Below are positions 1-7,448 of a stretch of 20,037 nucleotides of DNA, one piece after another. Every line of letters begins with the position of its first letter. Position 1 is the first letter of the stretch. The stretch lies in contig JBFHFS010000079.1 in assembly GCA_041583495.1 (NCBI GenBank), forward strand, positions 1 through 20,037, in the 5' to 3' direction. The notes below the pieces were generated by a model. The model ran no database searches and was not told the origin of the DNA. It saw nothing but the letters and a program-made list of their open reading frames with translations. Made by a program: the position numbers and the translations under genes. This DNA is from JBFHFS01 sp041583495. Lineage in GTDB: Bacteria > Bacteroidota > Bacteroidia > Bacteroidales > Marinilabiliaceae.

Positions 1-141
1 AATCCCAAGAAAGAGAATCAGATATAAATTCGAGGTGAACAGGAATAAACCAATTAAAATAACTGTAAATGCCGCGTTAAGACGGGCGACGTTTTCGTTT
101 ACCACTTTAGGGGAAACAGGGCAAAAAGCATAATTCTTCAT
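1..141 (-). CDS. DUF4395 family membrane protein (N-terminal part only)
   Basis: Only the first 47 codons are present; the gene runs off the left edge. Reading the minus strand from the ATG at 139-141 gives a protein starting MKNYAFCPVSPKVVNENVAR, followed by LNAAFTV and a hydrophobic stretch rich in Ile, Leu and Phe (about residues 24-47). A short cysteine/proline motif (FCPVSP), then a VxENVxRLNA signature, then a membrane helix is how I remember DUF4395 proteins, which are small integral membrane proteins of unknown function often encoded near rhodanese, thioredoxin or other redox genes. The neighbour transcribed toward it is a peroxiredoxin-like gene 168 bp upstream, which fits. The family call rests on the N-terminal signature alone; the function is unknown. 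Confidence 0.7.
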   Translation of the reverse strand, partial: MKNYAFCPVSPKVVNENVARLNAAFTVILIGLFLFTSNLYLILFLGI

Positions 142-309
142 TTGTTTGAAATTTTTGTCTTTAAAAAATGTGCCAAAAATTTCCGCACATTCAGGAACTC
201 TCTTTAAAAAATCCTCTTCACTTTACAATCCCACTGAATGCTCCCAAGTATATCTTCACTTGAGAAGAACAGCAGATCTCTCCAGGATCCTAAACATACC
301 AACCGGTAC

Positions 310-915
310 TTATTTTTCTTTGCTTAACTCTTTCAAAACGGCCAATAGCAGCCCTCCAGATAGTCGTGTCTTATAATCGGGATTGATGTATTCGAATAAG
401 ATGGTCCCTTTTTCATCAACCACAAAGACTGCCGGCACGGGCAAAAAACCGTCCTGATTAAAACCGCCCGATTTTTTATTCAACATATCAAGATATTTCT
501 CTGGCGCTTTAAAGGCAATACCCATGGAGCGAATAAGATCGCCATTAGCATCTGAGAACAACCGGTATTTTAAATCTTTTTCCTGGTTGGTCGTATTCAG
601 ATTTTCAGGTGAATCAGGGCTTATGGCAACAATCTGGTAACCCAGTTGCTCTACCTCACCCTCAACGCCTTGGATTTCTGAAAGATGTCGATTACAATAG
701 GGACACCAACCACCACGGTAAAACAATAAAACGGTTGGTTTCTCTTCAACAAGGGAATGAAGCTGGTAATTGGCTCCGTCTGTACCCGACAAGGTGGCGT
801 CAGGAACGGTTTCTCCGTTAAGCAACGGGGAAATATCCTGAGGTAATAAAGGCAGCTGCGATTGTGCCAGGGTAGCCATAAATGCAAAAGTGACAACAAA
901 TAATATTCGTCTCAT
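310..915 (-). CDS. exported peroxiredoxin-like (AhpC/TSA) protein
   Basis: The 201-residue protein starts at the ATG at 913-915 with a signal peptide (residues 1 to about 19: charged MRR, hydrophobic core, likely cleavage near AQS-Q). The mature part is a thioredoxin-fold AhpC/TSA domain: a hydrophobic strand leading into RGGWCPYCNRHL at residues 67-78, with C71 and C74 forming a CPYC site, then VAISPDSPENL at about 96-106. This is the pattern of the peroxiredoxin-like family rather than of typical 2-Cys AhpC. It probably acts outside the cytoplasm, reducing peroxides or organic hydroperoxides, or exchanging thiols. Two cysteines two residues apart allow either a peroxidatic/resolving pair or a thioredoxin-like disulfide, and the sequence does not decide between them. 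A fairly conventional C-terminal thioredoxin half follows (PAVFVVDEKGTILF). Its neighbours, DUF4395 and an exported DsrE protein, suggest a periplasmic redox or sulfur context. Confidence 0.85.
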   Translation of the reverse strand: MRRILFVVTFAFMATLAQSQLPLLPQDISPLLNGETVPDATLSGTDGANYQLHSLVEEKPTVLLFYRGGWCPYCNRHLSEIQGVEGEVEQLGYQIVAISPDSPENLNTTNQEKDLKYRLFSDANGDLIRSMGIAFKAPEKYLDMLNKKSGGFNQDGFLPVPAVFVVDEKGTILFEYINPDYKTRLSGGLLLAVLKELSKEK

Positions 916-1483
916 AATTCTATCGTTTACAATTGGTTATAAAAAAATCAACAAATTATTGCCCACCACCATGGGTGAGCAAAACAAACAACATCAACCC
1001 ACAAAACAGGAGGAGGGAAATGATTTCAGGCTCCTGGACCCGGCTCTATCAACACAATACCCAACGTCTCAATGCCTATCTGGCAACAAGACTTGAGGGT
1101 AGTAAACAGGTAATTCATGCTGGCAAAGCATCCAATTATTGAGGAAATATTTCCAGGCTTCCTCATTGCAGGGCCATAAAATACCTGTACCGGAAACAGA
1201 CGGAGCAACAACATCGAGATAAATCACAAATGAACTGGCCCATTGGAAAAACACGGAGACATCTTAATTGTTTTCATAGATTTAGAAGTTAATTTTTTTT
1301 AACTAAAACTATTGGACTTCCAGAGCCGCTGTTTCGTGTCCATCTTACGTCATTTCGGGCCAGGTTCCATTCATTGGCTGAGCACCAGACCAAAAGACCT
1401 CTGAAGCCCGCTGAATGAAAAAAAAGAGCTATCCCTCATCCCCGTTTTTTTTTTCAAAAGACCTTATGGGATTGGATGAAAGC
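916..1483. other. 568-bp stretch without a convincing gene
   Basis: No open frame here looks like a real protein. On the minus strand a 61-residue frame (1069-1254) has fairly protein-like composition, and an in-frame continuation runs on past its TGA at 1069-1071, so a decayed gene is possible, but I recognise no family. On the plus strand a 40-codon frame at 1020-1142 is preceded by a purine-rich AGGAGGG (1009-1017); this looks like chance because Bacteroidota rarely rely on such sites. An imperfect palindrome, AGTTAA/TTAACT around a T run, lies at 1287-1304. The region also holds the upstream sequence of the peroxiredoxin-like gene and the downstream sequence of the dsrE-like gene. I found no exact TAnnTTTG element on the minus strand. 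Confidence 0.5.
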
Positions 1484-1924
1484 CTAAAAGGTGATCACCC
1501 TGGCACCACTCTTAAGATAATCGGACAGCACCTTACCCATTCCTTTTACCTCGAACCCAAAGGACCGAAGTTCATCGGTAACGCCATACGAGTTGGCACA
1601 AGCGACACATGCCTTAATCACGACCCCGTCATTTTGCATGGTTTTCACCTTCTCCTGAAGCTTACTATTTTCGGATATCAGCTTTGCAGAAGGGCCCCAA
1701 ACAATCAGAATCACCTCATCGAACCATTTCTGAGTTTTGGCTGCATGGGCATACATCAGGCAAACCCGCTCGGCCACATATGGATCACTACTGGTCCACA
1801 CCACCACCAGGGTATCCTGCCCAGGAGTATTTTGCGGAAAACTCATCGGTTCAGCCTGATTTTGGGCCGACAAAACGACCACGGAAAAAATCATAAACAA
1901 AAAAAACACAACTTCTTTTTTCAT
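1484..1924 (-). CDS. exported DsrE family protein
   Basis: I chose the ATG at 1922-1924, not an upstream in-frame one, because it places a clean signal peptide first (MKKEVVFFLFMIFSVVVLSA, likely cleavage before QNQ). The 146-residue product then shows a DsrE/DsrF-like alpha/beta fold: TLVVVWTSSDPYVAERVCLMYAHAA (split about 38-62), VILIVWGPSAKLI (71-83), a helix with QEKVKTMQNDGV, and KACVACANSYGV at 105-115 with C106 and C109. It ends in GKVLSDYLKSGARVITF. DsrE-family proteins carry persulfides in cytoplasmic sulfur relay. Exported versions like this are common in Bacteroidota and their role is not known. The cysteine in the KAC position matches the usual active-site cysteine; the second one, three residues later, is an addition that could form a disulfide. 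The family call is firm, the function is open. Confidence 0.8.
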   Translation of the reverse strand: MKKEVVFFLFMIFSVVVLSAQNQAEPMSFPQNTPGQDTLVVVWTSSDPYVAERVCLMYAHAAKTQKWFDEVILIVWGPSAKLISENSKLQEKVKTMQNDGVVIKACVACANSYGVTDELRSFGFEVKGMGKVLSDYLKSGARVITF

Positions 1925-2344
1925 AGTATAAACATTATTAGTTAACGTTGTTTTAGTAATCAAACTGCAATAATCCTCCAGCCCCCAAAACCCGGCAAGC
2001 CATTCCAGCCTCCTGCCAAATCTCCTTATATTTTATTTCCCTTTTTCTTCGAAAGCCATGGGTATTAAAATGGGTCATCTCCCTTCTAACCTCTTTTCTA
2101 TTCTGATGGTTCAACAAGCAGCCCACTTCAAAAGCAAGAAATGGTGAAAAAATAAATAAGCTGAAATTGCCTTCGTTCATCAGTCCAAAGAACAACCAAA
2201 GGCTTTAATAAGTTTATTCCAATTTTTAATCCCTTATGGGTAAGTAATAATAAACCTTCTGCGCATCAATTAAATAATCCAAAAGTCCATCGCTGCCACA
2301 GCCTAAAAAAACACTTGGGTTCTAAGAAATAAGCTATAACTTGC
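1925..2344. other. 420-bp intergenic stretch between divergent genes
   Basis: This lies between the start of the dsrE-like gene (minus) and the YkgJ-type gene (plus), so it should hold both promoters. The only sizeable frame (minus, 1953-2195, 80 codons) has no recognisable domain or repeat and I do not call it. Just before the plus-strand gene there is TTG at 2315-2317 and TATAACTTG at 2335-2343, a poor match to the Bacteroidota -33/-7 pattern. If that were a promoter, the first in-frame ATG at 2345 would be too close to be used and the ATG at 2420 would be the start. No tRNA, terminator or long repeat is visible. Confidence 0.45.
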
Positions 2345-3157
2345 ATGCTGAAATTACGGACTAAACGGTCTATTCAATCAATATTACAGTCAGTAACCCA
2401 AGGATCAGAGCCAAGTGCCATGAAAATTAACGAACTTCCCAAAGACCTGGAACAAATATTCTATTCAGATGGACATCAATTGGGCACCCGGCAAAAGATA
2501 GATCAGGATATTACCCTGCTCCAGCGAGGAACCAGAGAGTTGTATTATAATGTGGACCAATTAATCGACTCCTTTGTACAAAGGTGCCAGGCCGACAGAA
2601 TCCCCGTAGATTGTCGCATGGGCTGTTCGTGGTGCTGTCACCAGGCTGTTTTCGCTTCCACTCACGAAATAATTCTAATGGCCCAATACCTTAGGAAACA
2701 TTATTCCAGAGAGGTGGTAGATGAGGTGAGAATGAGAGCAGAAGCCAAAGAGTCTCAATTAGGCCCGCTTTCCCCCGCCGCGGCACTCAAAAGCCGGCAT
2801 GCCTGCCCGCTTCTCTTAAAAGGCAGATGCATGGTTTATCCCGTGCGCCCGATGGCCTGCCGAATCTATCTTTCTTCGAGCGAAGAGAGCTGTCTCAAAC
2901 GACACCAGAATCCCTTCGATCCCAAAGCCATTCCCGCCCTGTTCGACTTTACCCTTAAGGCTGGTCAGCAAATGAATGCCGGGTTTGGCTCTGCCTTGAA
3001 GGAACAGGGTCTTTCGGTCGAAGAACATCGCATTGAACACATTCTTCTTTTGTTACTCAAAGCGCCCAAAAAAACAGACGATTGGCTCAAAGGGGGCACA
3101 CTCCATCAGAGCTTCCCCTTTGATGAAGCCCAAAAGGATCAACCCGGCAAGGCATAG
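2345..3157 (+). CDS. YkgJ family cysteine cluster protein
   Basis: The 270-residue protein carries the cysteine pattern of the YkgJ (CxxCxxxCC-type, putative zinc- or iron-chelating) family. The first group is at residues 90-98 (VDCRMGCSWCCHQ: C90, C94, C97, C98). The second is CPLLLKGRCMVYPVRPMACR at 154-173 (C154, C162, C172), with another Cys at 183. The spacing and the G-C-x-VYxxRPxxCR segment are diagnostic of the family; these cysteines probably bind a metal or a cluster. The cellular role is unknown. No signal peptide or membrane segment is evident. The first 25 residues look unconserved, so the start may really be Met26 at 2420. The gene ends convergently with the transporter gene and their 3' ends overlap by 19 bp. 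Confidence 0.82.
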   Translation: MLKLRTKRSIQSILQSVTQGSEPSAMKINELPKDLEQIFYSDGHQLGTRQKIDQDITLLQRGTRELYYNVDQLIDSFVQRCQADRIPVDCRMGCSWCCHQAVFASTHEIILMAQYLRKHYSREVVDEVRMRAEAKESQLGPLSPAAALKSRHACPLLLKGRCMVYPVRPMACRIYLSSSEESCLKRHQNPFDPKAIPALFDFTLKAGQQMNAGFGSALKEQGLSVEEHRIEHILLLLLKAPKKTDDWLKGGTLHQSFPFDEAQKDQPGKA

Positions 3158-4665
3158 AAAAGGCCTGCGCCCGGTCCCAGCGGCAATCCAAACAATAACC
3201 AAATGACCAATAAGATGCTCCAGCCAATAAAAAAAGCGATGGAATAGGGAATCATAGTGGCCATCACGGTTCCAATACCGGCCTTATCATCATATTTCTG
3301 AAAATAGGCAATGATGAGGGCAAAGAAACTCATCATGGGCGATATGATGTTGGTCACCGAATCACCGATGCGATAAACGGCCTGGGACAATTCAGGGGAA
3401 TAGCCCAGCAACATAAACATAGGAACAAAAATAGGGGCCATGATGGCCCATTTGGCCGAAGCACTTCCCATGAGCATATTAATAGAGGCCGACAGCATCA
3501 CAAAGAGGAGCATCAGAGGCACCACCCCCAAATCGGCAGCCATCAGCCCCTCAGCTCCGCTCACAGCCAAAATAACGCCCAGATTACTCCATTTGAAATA
3601 GGCCACAAACTGGGCGGCGAAGAACACCAACACAAAATAGCTGGTCAGGGTCTCCATACTCTTGGCCATTCCTTTGGCCACATCCCCATCATTTCGATAC
3701 TTACCTAAGACAGCACCATAAACAATCCCCATAGTTCCGGCAATCAGAAACAGAAAGGCAATCACCCCACGAATCACCGGAGATGACAAGATTGCCCCAT
3801 CTGCTCCGCGTAGAATCCCGTTGCGGGGCAAAATACCCACCAAGATGATCACCACCCAAAAAATCAGAACGAAAAGACTCATGCGCAACCCCTTACGTTC
3901 TATTGGAGTGAGAGACTCCAGGGATGTGGAGCCCGTCCCCCCCTGATAATTACTGAAACGGGGAGCGATAATCTTCTCGGTCACCCAGGTACCGATACCT
4001 GCAATTAGAAAGGTGGAGACCATCATAAAATAATAGTTGGCAGTTGGATTTACCTCATAACCTGGATCCAAAATATGAGCCGCCTCCTGCGATAAGCCAG
4101 CCAGCAAAGGGTCAACTGTTCCCAGAATCAGGTTGGCACTGAATCCACCTGAAACACCGGCAAAGGCAGCAGCCATCCCCACAATGGGGTGTCGACCAAC
4201 CGATTGAAAAATAATACCGCCAAGGGGAATGAGTAACACATACCCCACATCACTGGCAAAATTCGAGAGAATACCAGAAAAAACCAGGACGAAAGTAAGC
4301 AATCGCCGGGGAGAAGAGATCACCAGCAAACGGATAAAGGCGGCAATCAGCCCACTGGATTCGGCGATTCCAATACCCAACATGGCCACCATCACAATTC
4401 CCAAAGGCGCAAACCCCGTGAAGTTCACCACCATATCATCCAATATCCTGGCCAATCCTTCCTTTGAAAACAGGTTAACCACCCGAATGGTTTCTCCTGT
4501 AGCAGGATGATCAACCGCCCAGCCCAGCCAGGCTCCCACAGCCGACATAACCAGGGCGGCCAAGGCCAGCAGGCCAAACAAAGTGGCCGGATGTGGCAAG
4601 GCATTACCGCCTCTTTCCAAAAGATTTAAAAACCGATCAAACAAACGCTTTTTTCCCTTCTCCAT
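3139..4665 (-). CDS. abgT: AbgT family transporter (p-aminobenzoyl-glutamate type)
   Basis: The 508-residue polytopic membrane protein has the usual length and layout of the AbgT/MtrF/YdaH family. A cytoplasmic N-terminus (FLNLLERGGNALPHPATLF) leads into about nine transmembrane helices with two re-entrant hairpins. Family landmarks are NFASDVGYVLLIPLGG (135-150), VSGGFSANLILGTVDPLLAG (171-190), SASAKWAIMAPIFVPM (401-416) and YRIGDSVTNIISPMM (431-445). W406, R432 and D435 sit where the Trp, Arg and Asp of the substrate/ion site occur in MtrF. Family members import aminobenzoyl-glutamate or export sulfonamides and pABA-like compounds in exchange for cations; the actual substrate and direction cannot be read from the sequence. 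It is divergent from the GNAT-nitrilase gene, 201 bp apart, and convergent with the YkgJ-type gene, overlapping it by 19 bp. Confidence 0.9.
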   Translation of the reverse strand: MEKGKKRLFDRFLNLLERGGNALPHPATLFGLLALAALVMSAVGAWLGWAVDHPATGETIRVVNLFSKEGLARILDDMVVNFTGFAPLGIVMVAMLGIGIAESSGLIAAFIRLLVISSPRRLLTFVLVFSGILSNFASDVGYVLLIPLGGIIFQSVGRHPIVGMAAAFAGVSGGFSANLILGTVDPLLAGLSQEAAHILDPGYEVNPTANYYFMMVSTFLIAGIGTWVTEKIIAPRFSNYQGGTGSTSLESLTPIERKGLRMSLFVLIFWVVIILVGILPRNGILRGADGAILSSPVIRGVIAFLFLIAGTMGIVYGAVLGKYRNDGDVAKGMAKSMETLTSYFVLVFFAAQFVAYFKWSNLGVILAVSGAEGLMAADLGVVPLMLLFVMLSASINMLMGSASAKWAIMAPIFVPMFMLLGYSPELSQAVYRIGDSVTNIISPMMSFFALIIAYFQKYDDKAGIGTVMATMIPYSIAFFIGWSILLVIWLLFGLPLGPGAGLFYALPG

Positions 4666-4761
4666 AAAATTCTTTTAATTAAGGACTGAATTTATAAAAA
4701 TTATTCCACATCAAAAATTACGCACGATCGTCTTACTTCCCTCCAATCACGAAAAATTACT

Positions 4762-4769
4762 TAATTTTG
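4762..4769 (+). promoter_or_regulatory. possible -7 promoter element for the GNAT-nitrilase gene
   Basis: TAATTTTG matches the Bacteroidota -7 consensus TAnnTTTG exactly and lies about 100 bp before the ATG at 4867. No TTG is found 19-21 bp upstream, so the -33 half is missing and the call is weak. Confidence 0.3.
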
Positions 4770-4805
4770 ACCAGAACAATACAAAACAGTCTCCGTCCCC
4801 AACGA

Positions 4806-4831
4806 CCTGCCTCACAGAAAAAGCAGGCAGG
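4806..4831 (+). other. hairpin in the 5' leader of the GNAT-nitrilase gene
   Basis: CCTGCCT (4806-4812) and AGGCAGG (4825-4831) are perfectly complementary around a 12-nt A-rich loop. No T run follows, so this is not a terminator. It would fold in the leader of a transcript started near 4775 and ends 35 bp before the start codon. It does not match a riboswitch class I know. Confidence 0.45.
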
Positions 4832-4866
4832 GCCCTGAAATTAACAAACCAGACAAATACCTCCTT

Positions 4867-6399
4867 ATGAGCGAAATTGAAAAAGTTGAATTACGCCCTT
4901 TAACCCTCTCAGATTTTGAGGCTTTAAAAACCACCGAAGAGAAAGCCTACCGAAATTGGGCAGGCGGCCAATGGCGGAAGCACGACTTCAAAACCCTTCT
5001 TTCCATCTTTCCCGAAGGACAACTGGGCATATTGGTAAATGATGAAATTGTGGGCTGTGCCCTCTCCATAATTGTCAGTTACGGACGTTTTGGAGACGAA
5101 CATACCTACAAAGAGATTACGGGCAATATGACCTTCAACACGCATAACCCACGGGGGGACGTGCTCTATGGCATCGACATTTTTATCCGGCCTGAATTCC
5201 GCGGATTAAGACTGGGCCGACGCTTATATGATGCCCGCAAAGAATTGTGCGAACAACTAAACCTGAGAAGCATCATTTTTGGTGGCCGTATCCCCAATTA
5301 TTACAAAAAGGCCAACGAGCTGACGCCCAGGGAGTATATCCGAAAAGTGAGGTATAAAGAGTTGTACGACCCCACCCTGACCTTTCAGCTTTCCAACGAT
5401 TTTCATGTCAAGAAAGTATTGACAGGCTACCTCCCCGATGATAAAGAATCGAAGGAGTATGCCGTTTTAATGGTTTGGGACAACATCTATTACACTAAGA
5501 AAGGGGAAAACCTCCCCACCCCAAAATCGATCGTGCGACTGGGTCTGGTTCAGTGGCAAATGCGTAATTACCCTACCGTGGATGATGTTTTCGAGCAGGT
5601 AGAATATTTTGTGGATGCTGTGTCGGCCTACAAGAGTGATTTTATGCTGATCCCTGAGTTTTTCAATGCCCCTCTGATGGCCCGTTACAATAACCTGTCC
5701 GAGTCGGAAGCCATTCGCGAGCTGGCCCAATACACGGAGGAATGTCGCGACCGCTTCATTCAACTGGCCATCAGCTATAACGTCAACATCATCACCGGCA
5801 GCATGCCTATGCTGCGTGACGAAAAACTCTATAATGTAGGTTTCGTCTGTCGCCGCAATGGGACTTTCGAGGCCTATGAAAAGATTCATGTTACCCCCGA
5901 CGAGGTTAAATCCTGGGGGCTCTCGGGCGGTGATTTCTTAAAAGTGTATGAAACCGACTGCGGCAAAATAGGCATCCTGATATGTTATGACGTAGAGTTT
6001 CCCGAGTTATCACGCTTGCTGGCTGAGCAAGGAATGAAAATTCTTTTTGTTCCCTTCCTGACAGACACCCAAAACGGATACAGCAGGGTACGATATTGCG
6101 CCCGTGCCAGAGCCATCGAAAACGAGTGCTTCGTGGCCATAGCCGGCTCAGTAGGGAACTTACCCAAGGTACACAACATGAACATTCAATATGGCCAGAG
6201 TGCCGTATTTACCCCTTGTGATTTTTCCTTCCCAACCAATGGCATTAAAACCGAAGCGACCCCAAATACAGAGATGATCCTGGTGGCCGATGTGGATTTG
6301 GATTTATTATCGGAACTGCATACCTATGGAAGTGTTCGAAATTTACGGGACCGCCGCACCGATGTTTTCGACCTGAAGCTTAAATCAACAGAAAAATAA
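4867..6399 (+). CDS. GNAT acetyltransferase fused to a nitrilase-type amidohydrolase
   Basis: The 510-residue protein has two domains. Residues 1 to about 215 form a GNAT acyltransferase: LRPLTLSDFEAL at the start and the acetyl-CoA pyrophosphate loop FIRPEFRGLRLGRRLYDARK at 106-125. Residues about 222-505 form a carbon-nitrogen hydrolase with the full triad: Glu264 (LIPEFF), Lys339 (YEKIHVT) and Cys373 (LICYDVEFPEL). A conserved-looking late segment, VRYCARARAIENECFVAIAG, follows. Both active sites look intact. This architecture is a recognised Bacteroidota family annotated as bifunctional GNAT/carbon-nitrogen hydrolase; its substrate is unknown to me. The chemistry predicted is C-N bond hydrolysis of an amide or nitrile, plus acyl transfer to an amine. 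No signal peptide is seen, so it should be cytoplasmic. It is a single-gene transcription unit, with a strong terminator 12 bp after the stop. Confidence 0.9.
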   Translation: MSEIEKVELRPLTLSDFEALKTTEEKAYRNWAGGQWRKHDFKTLLSIFPEGQLGILVNDEIVGCALSIIVSYGRFGDEHTYKEITGNMTFNTHNPRGDVLYGIDIFIRPEFRGLRLGRRLYDARKELCEQLNLRSIIFGGRIPNYYKKANELTPREYIRKVRYKELYDPTLTFQLSNDFHVKKVLTGYLPDDKESKEYAVLMVWDNIYYTKKGENLPTPKSIVRLGLVQWQMRNYPTVDDVFEQVEYFVDAVSAYKSDFMLIPEFFNAPLMARYNNLSESEAIRELAQYTEECRDRFIQLAISYNVNIITGSMPMLRDEKLYNVGFVCRRNGTFEAYEKIHVTPDEVKSWGLSGGDFLKVYETDCGKIGILICYDVEFPELSRLLAEQGMKILFVPFLTDTQNGYSRVRYCARARAIENECFVAIAGSVGNLPKVHNMNIQYGQSAVFTPCDFSFPTNGIKTEATPNTEMILVADVDLDLLSELHTYGSVRNLRDRRTDVFDLKLKSTEK

Positions 6400-6411
6400 A
6401 CACTTAAACCT

Positions 6412-6479
6412 AAAAAACGCTGTTACTGACAGGTGGCTGGATAAATAATCCATCGATCCATCAGTAACAGCGTTTTTTT
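6412..6479. terminator. bidirectional intrinsic terminator
   Basis: AACGCTGTTACTGA (6416-6429) pairs perfectly with TCAGTAACAGCGTT (6461-6474) as a 14-bp stem. The right arm runs into a T stretch ending at 6479 and the left arm is preceded by an A stretch starting at 6412, so the hairpin can stop transcription both ways. The 31-nt loop contains a further GGAT/ATCC pairing. On the plus strand it ends the GNAT-nitrilase gene; on the minus strand it lies about 205 bp after the TPR gene that ends the carotenoid arm. The rest of the gap (6480-6683) shows nothing I can name. Confidence 0.9.
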
Positions 6480-6683
6480 ATGAAGACAGAAACCTTACAC
6501 GGCCTTAACGCGCATCCCCAACACACTTAAATAAAGGTTATTGAAACCTTAAAACCCGGATTGACGGGTCAAACTATCCGAACATGATCTTTCACCGGAA
6601 TCAGTCGTTTCGCATTTTAACCAATTGGGGTTTACACGTTTCAGCGGCCCCGGAAGCCATGACCTGGAGATCTAATGCTTCCC

Positions 6684-7448
6684 CTAACCGGACAGTTGAT
6701 GGCGGGCCAAAAAGTCGGGAAAGAGTTCATCTCTCACCCACTGAAACTCAGGCTCGAATGCCAGTATTTTTTTGAAAACACCAAGGGCTTCCTTTATTTG
6801 GCCGGTTGCTTCATAACTCTGCGCCAACACCACGAGAATATTCAAATAATACCAATTTTTCTTGCCAAAGGATTTTTCCCCCTCCATGCGCTCAACAGCG
6901 CGACTGTAAAAATGAAGAGCCACTTGTTTGTCTCCCCCGATAAAGGCAGGCATATAAAACATTTGATTGCCTTTCTCTACCAGGTAATACACATTCGAAG
7001 AATCCAGAGCTGCAGCATTATTGAGGGCTGCCACACTTCGGGGACCCAACACCAGGGCTTTATAGCCGGCCAAACCCATCTCGAATCCATAAAATCCACT
7101 CTTAAAGGCATAGGCTTCCGGCCGATTGGGAAATTTTTCCATAAAAAGACTCAGATATTCCGCCCCCTGTTTCAAATATTGCCGGGCCTCCTTTTTACGG
7201 TCATTTCCGATGCAATACCCGATATAACCGTAATGCGCCAGTGTTAATTCAAACAAACCATCCTCCACCCTAAAAGCCGTAACGTCGGCCTCTAATTGTT
7301 TCATTCCTGCCACCCAATCCGCCATGTGGCCCGAAATGTAAGCCTCATAAAAGACTCGCTCAAAGTCAACCTTTTGCGCATTTAAACCCGGCAAAACACA
7401 GATCAACACCAGGGCCATTAACGAACCTTTAAACTTCTTCCTTTCCAT
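6684..7448 (-). CDS. exported TPR-repeat protein of the carotenoid locus
   Basis: The 254-residue protein starts at the ATG at 7446-7448 with a signal peptide (MERKKFKG, then a hydrophobic core ending LPGLNAQ, cleavage near residue 24). The rest is helical, with tetratricopeptide-like helix pairs: YCIGNDRKKEARQYLKQGAEYL in the middle (split, about 98-118), ALHFYSRAVERM (about 182-193), and a clear TPR near the C-terminus (LNILVVLAQSYEATGQIKE followed by ALGVFKKILAFEPE). No catalytic motif is visible, so a scaffold or assembly role at the periplasmic side is only an inference. It is the last gene of the minus carotenoid arm and its start overlaps the end of the glycosyltransferase gene by 31 bp, implying translational coupling. 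Why this locus carries it is not known; it is the least understood member. Confidence 0.75.
   Translation of the reverse strand: MERKKFKGSLMALVLICVLPGLNAQKVDFERVFYEAYISGHMADWVAGMKQLEADVTAFRVEDGLFELTLAHYGYIGYCIGNDRKKEARQYLKQGAEYLSLFMEKFPNRPEAYAFKSGFYGFEMGLAGYKALVLGPRSVAALNNAAALDSSNVYYLVEKGNQMFYMPAFIGGDKQVALHFYSRAVERMEGEKSFGKKNWYYLNILVVLAQSYEATGQIKEALGVFKKILAFEPEFQWVRDELFPDFLARHQLSG

Noticed and set aside
1020..1142. 40-codon plus-strand frame behind a purine-rich AGGAGGG
   Set aside because: Bacteroidota rarely use such ribosome sites, the product has no recognisable features, and no other plus-strand gene is near.
1287..1304. AGTTAA/TTAACT palindrome around a T run as terminator or operator
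   Set aside because: Short, A+T-only apart from one G/C pair, and expected by chance in this composition.
1415..1945. 176-codon plus-strand frame
   Set aside because: It is the shadow of the dsrE-like gene, whose signal peptide and cysteine motif make the minus strand the coding one.
1953..2195. 80-codon minus-strand frame upstream of the dsrE-like gene
   Set aside because: No signal peptide, domain or repeat that I recognise and a composition like translated non-coding DNA; could be real but unsupported.
6675..7247. 190-codon plus-strand frame
   Set aside because: Antisense of the TPR gene; the minus frame has a signal peptide and TPR motifs.
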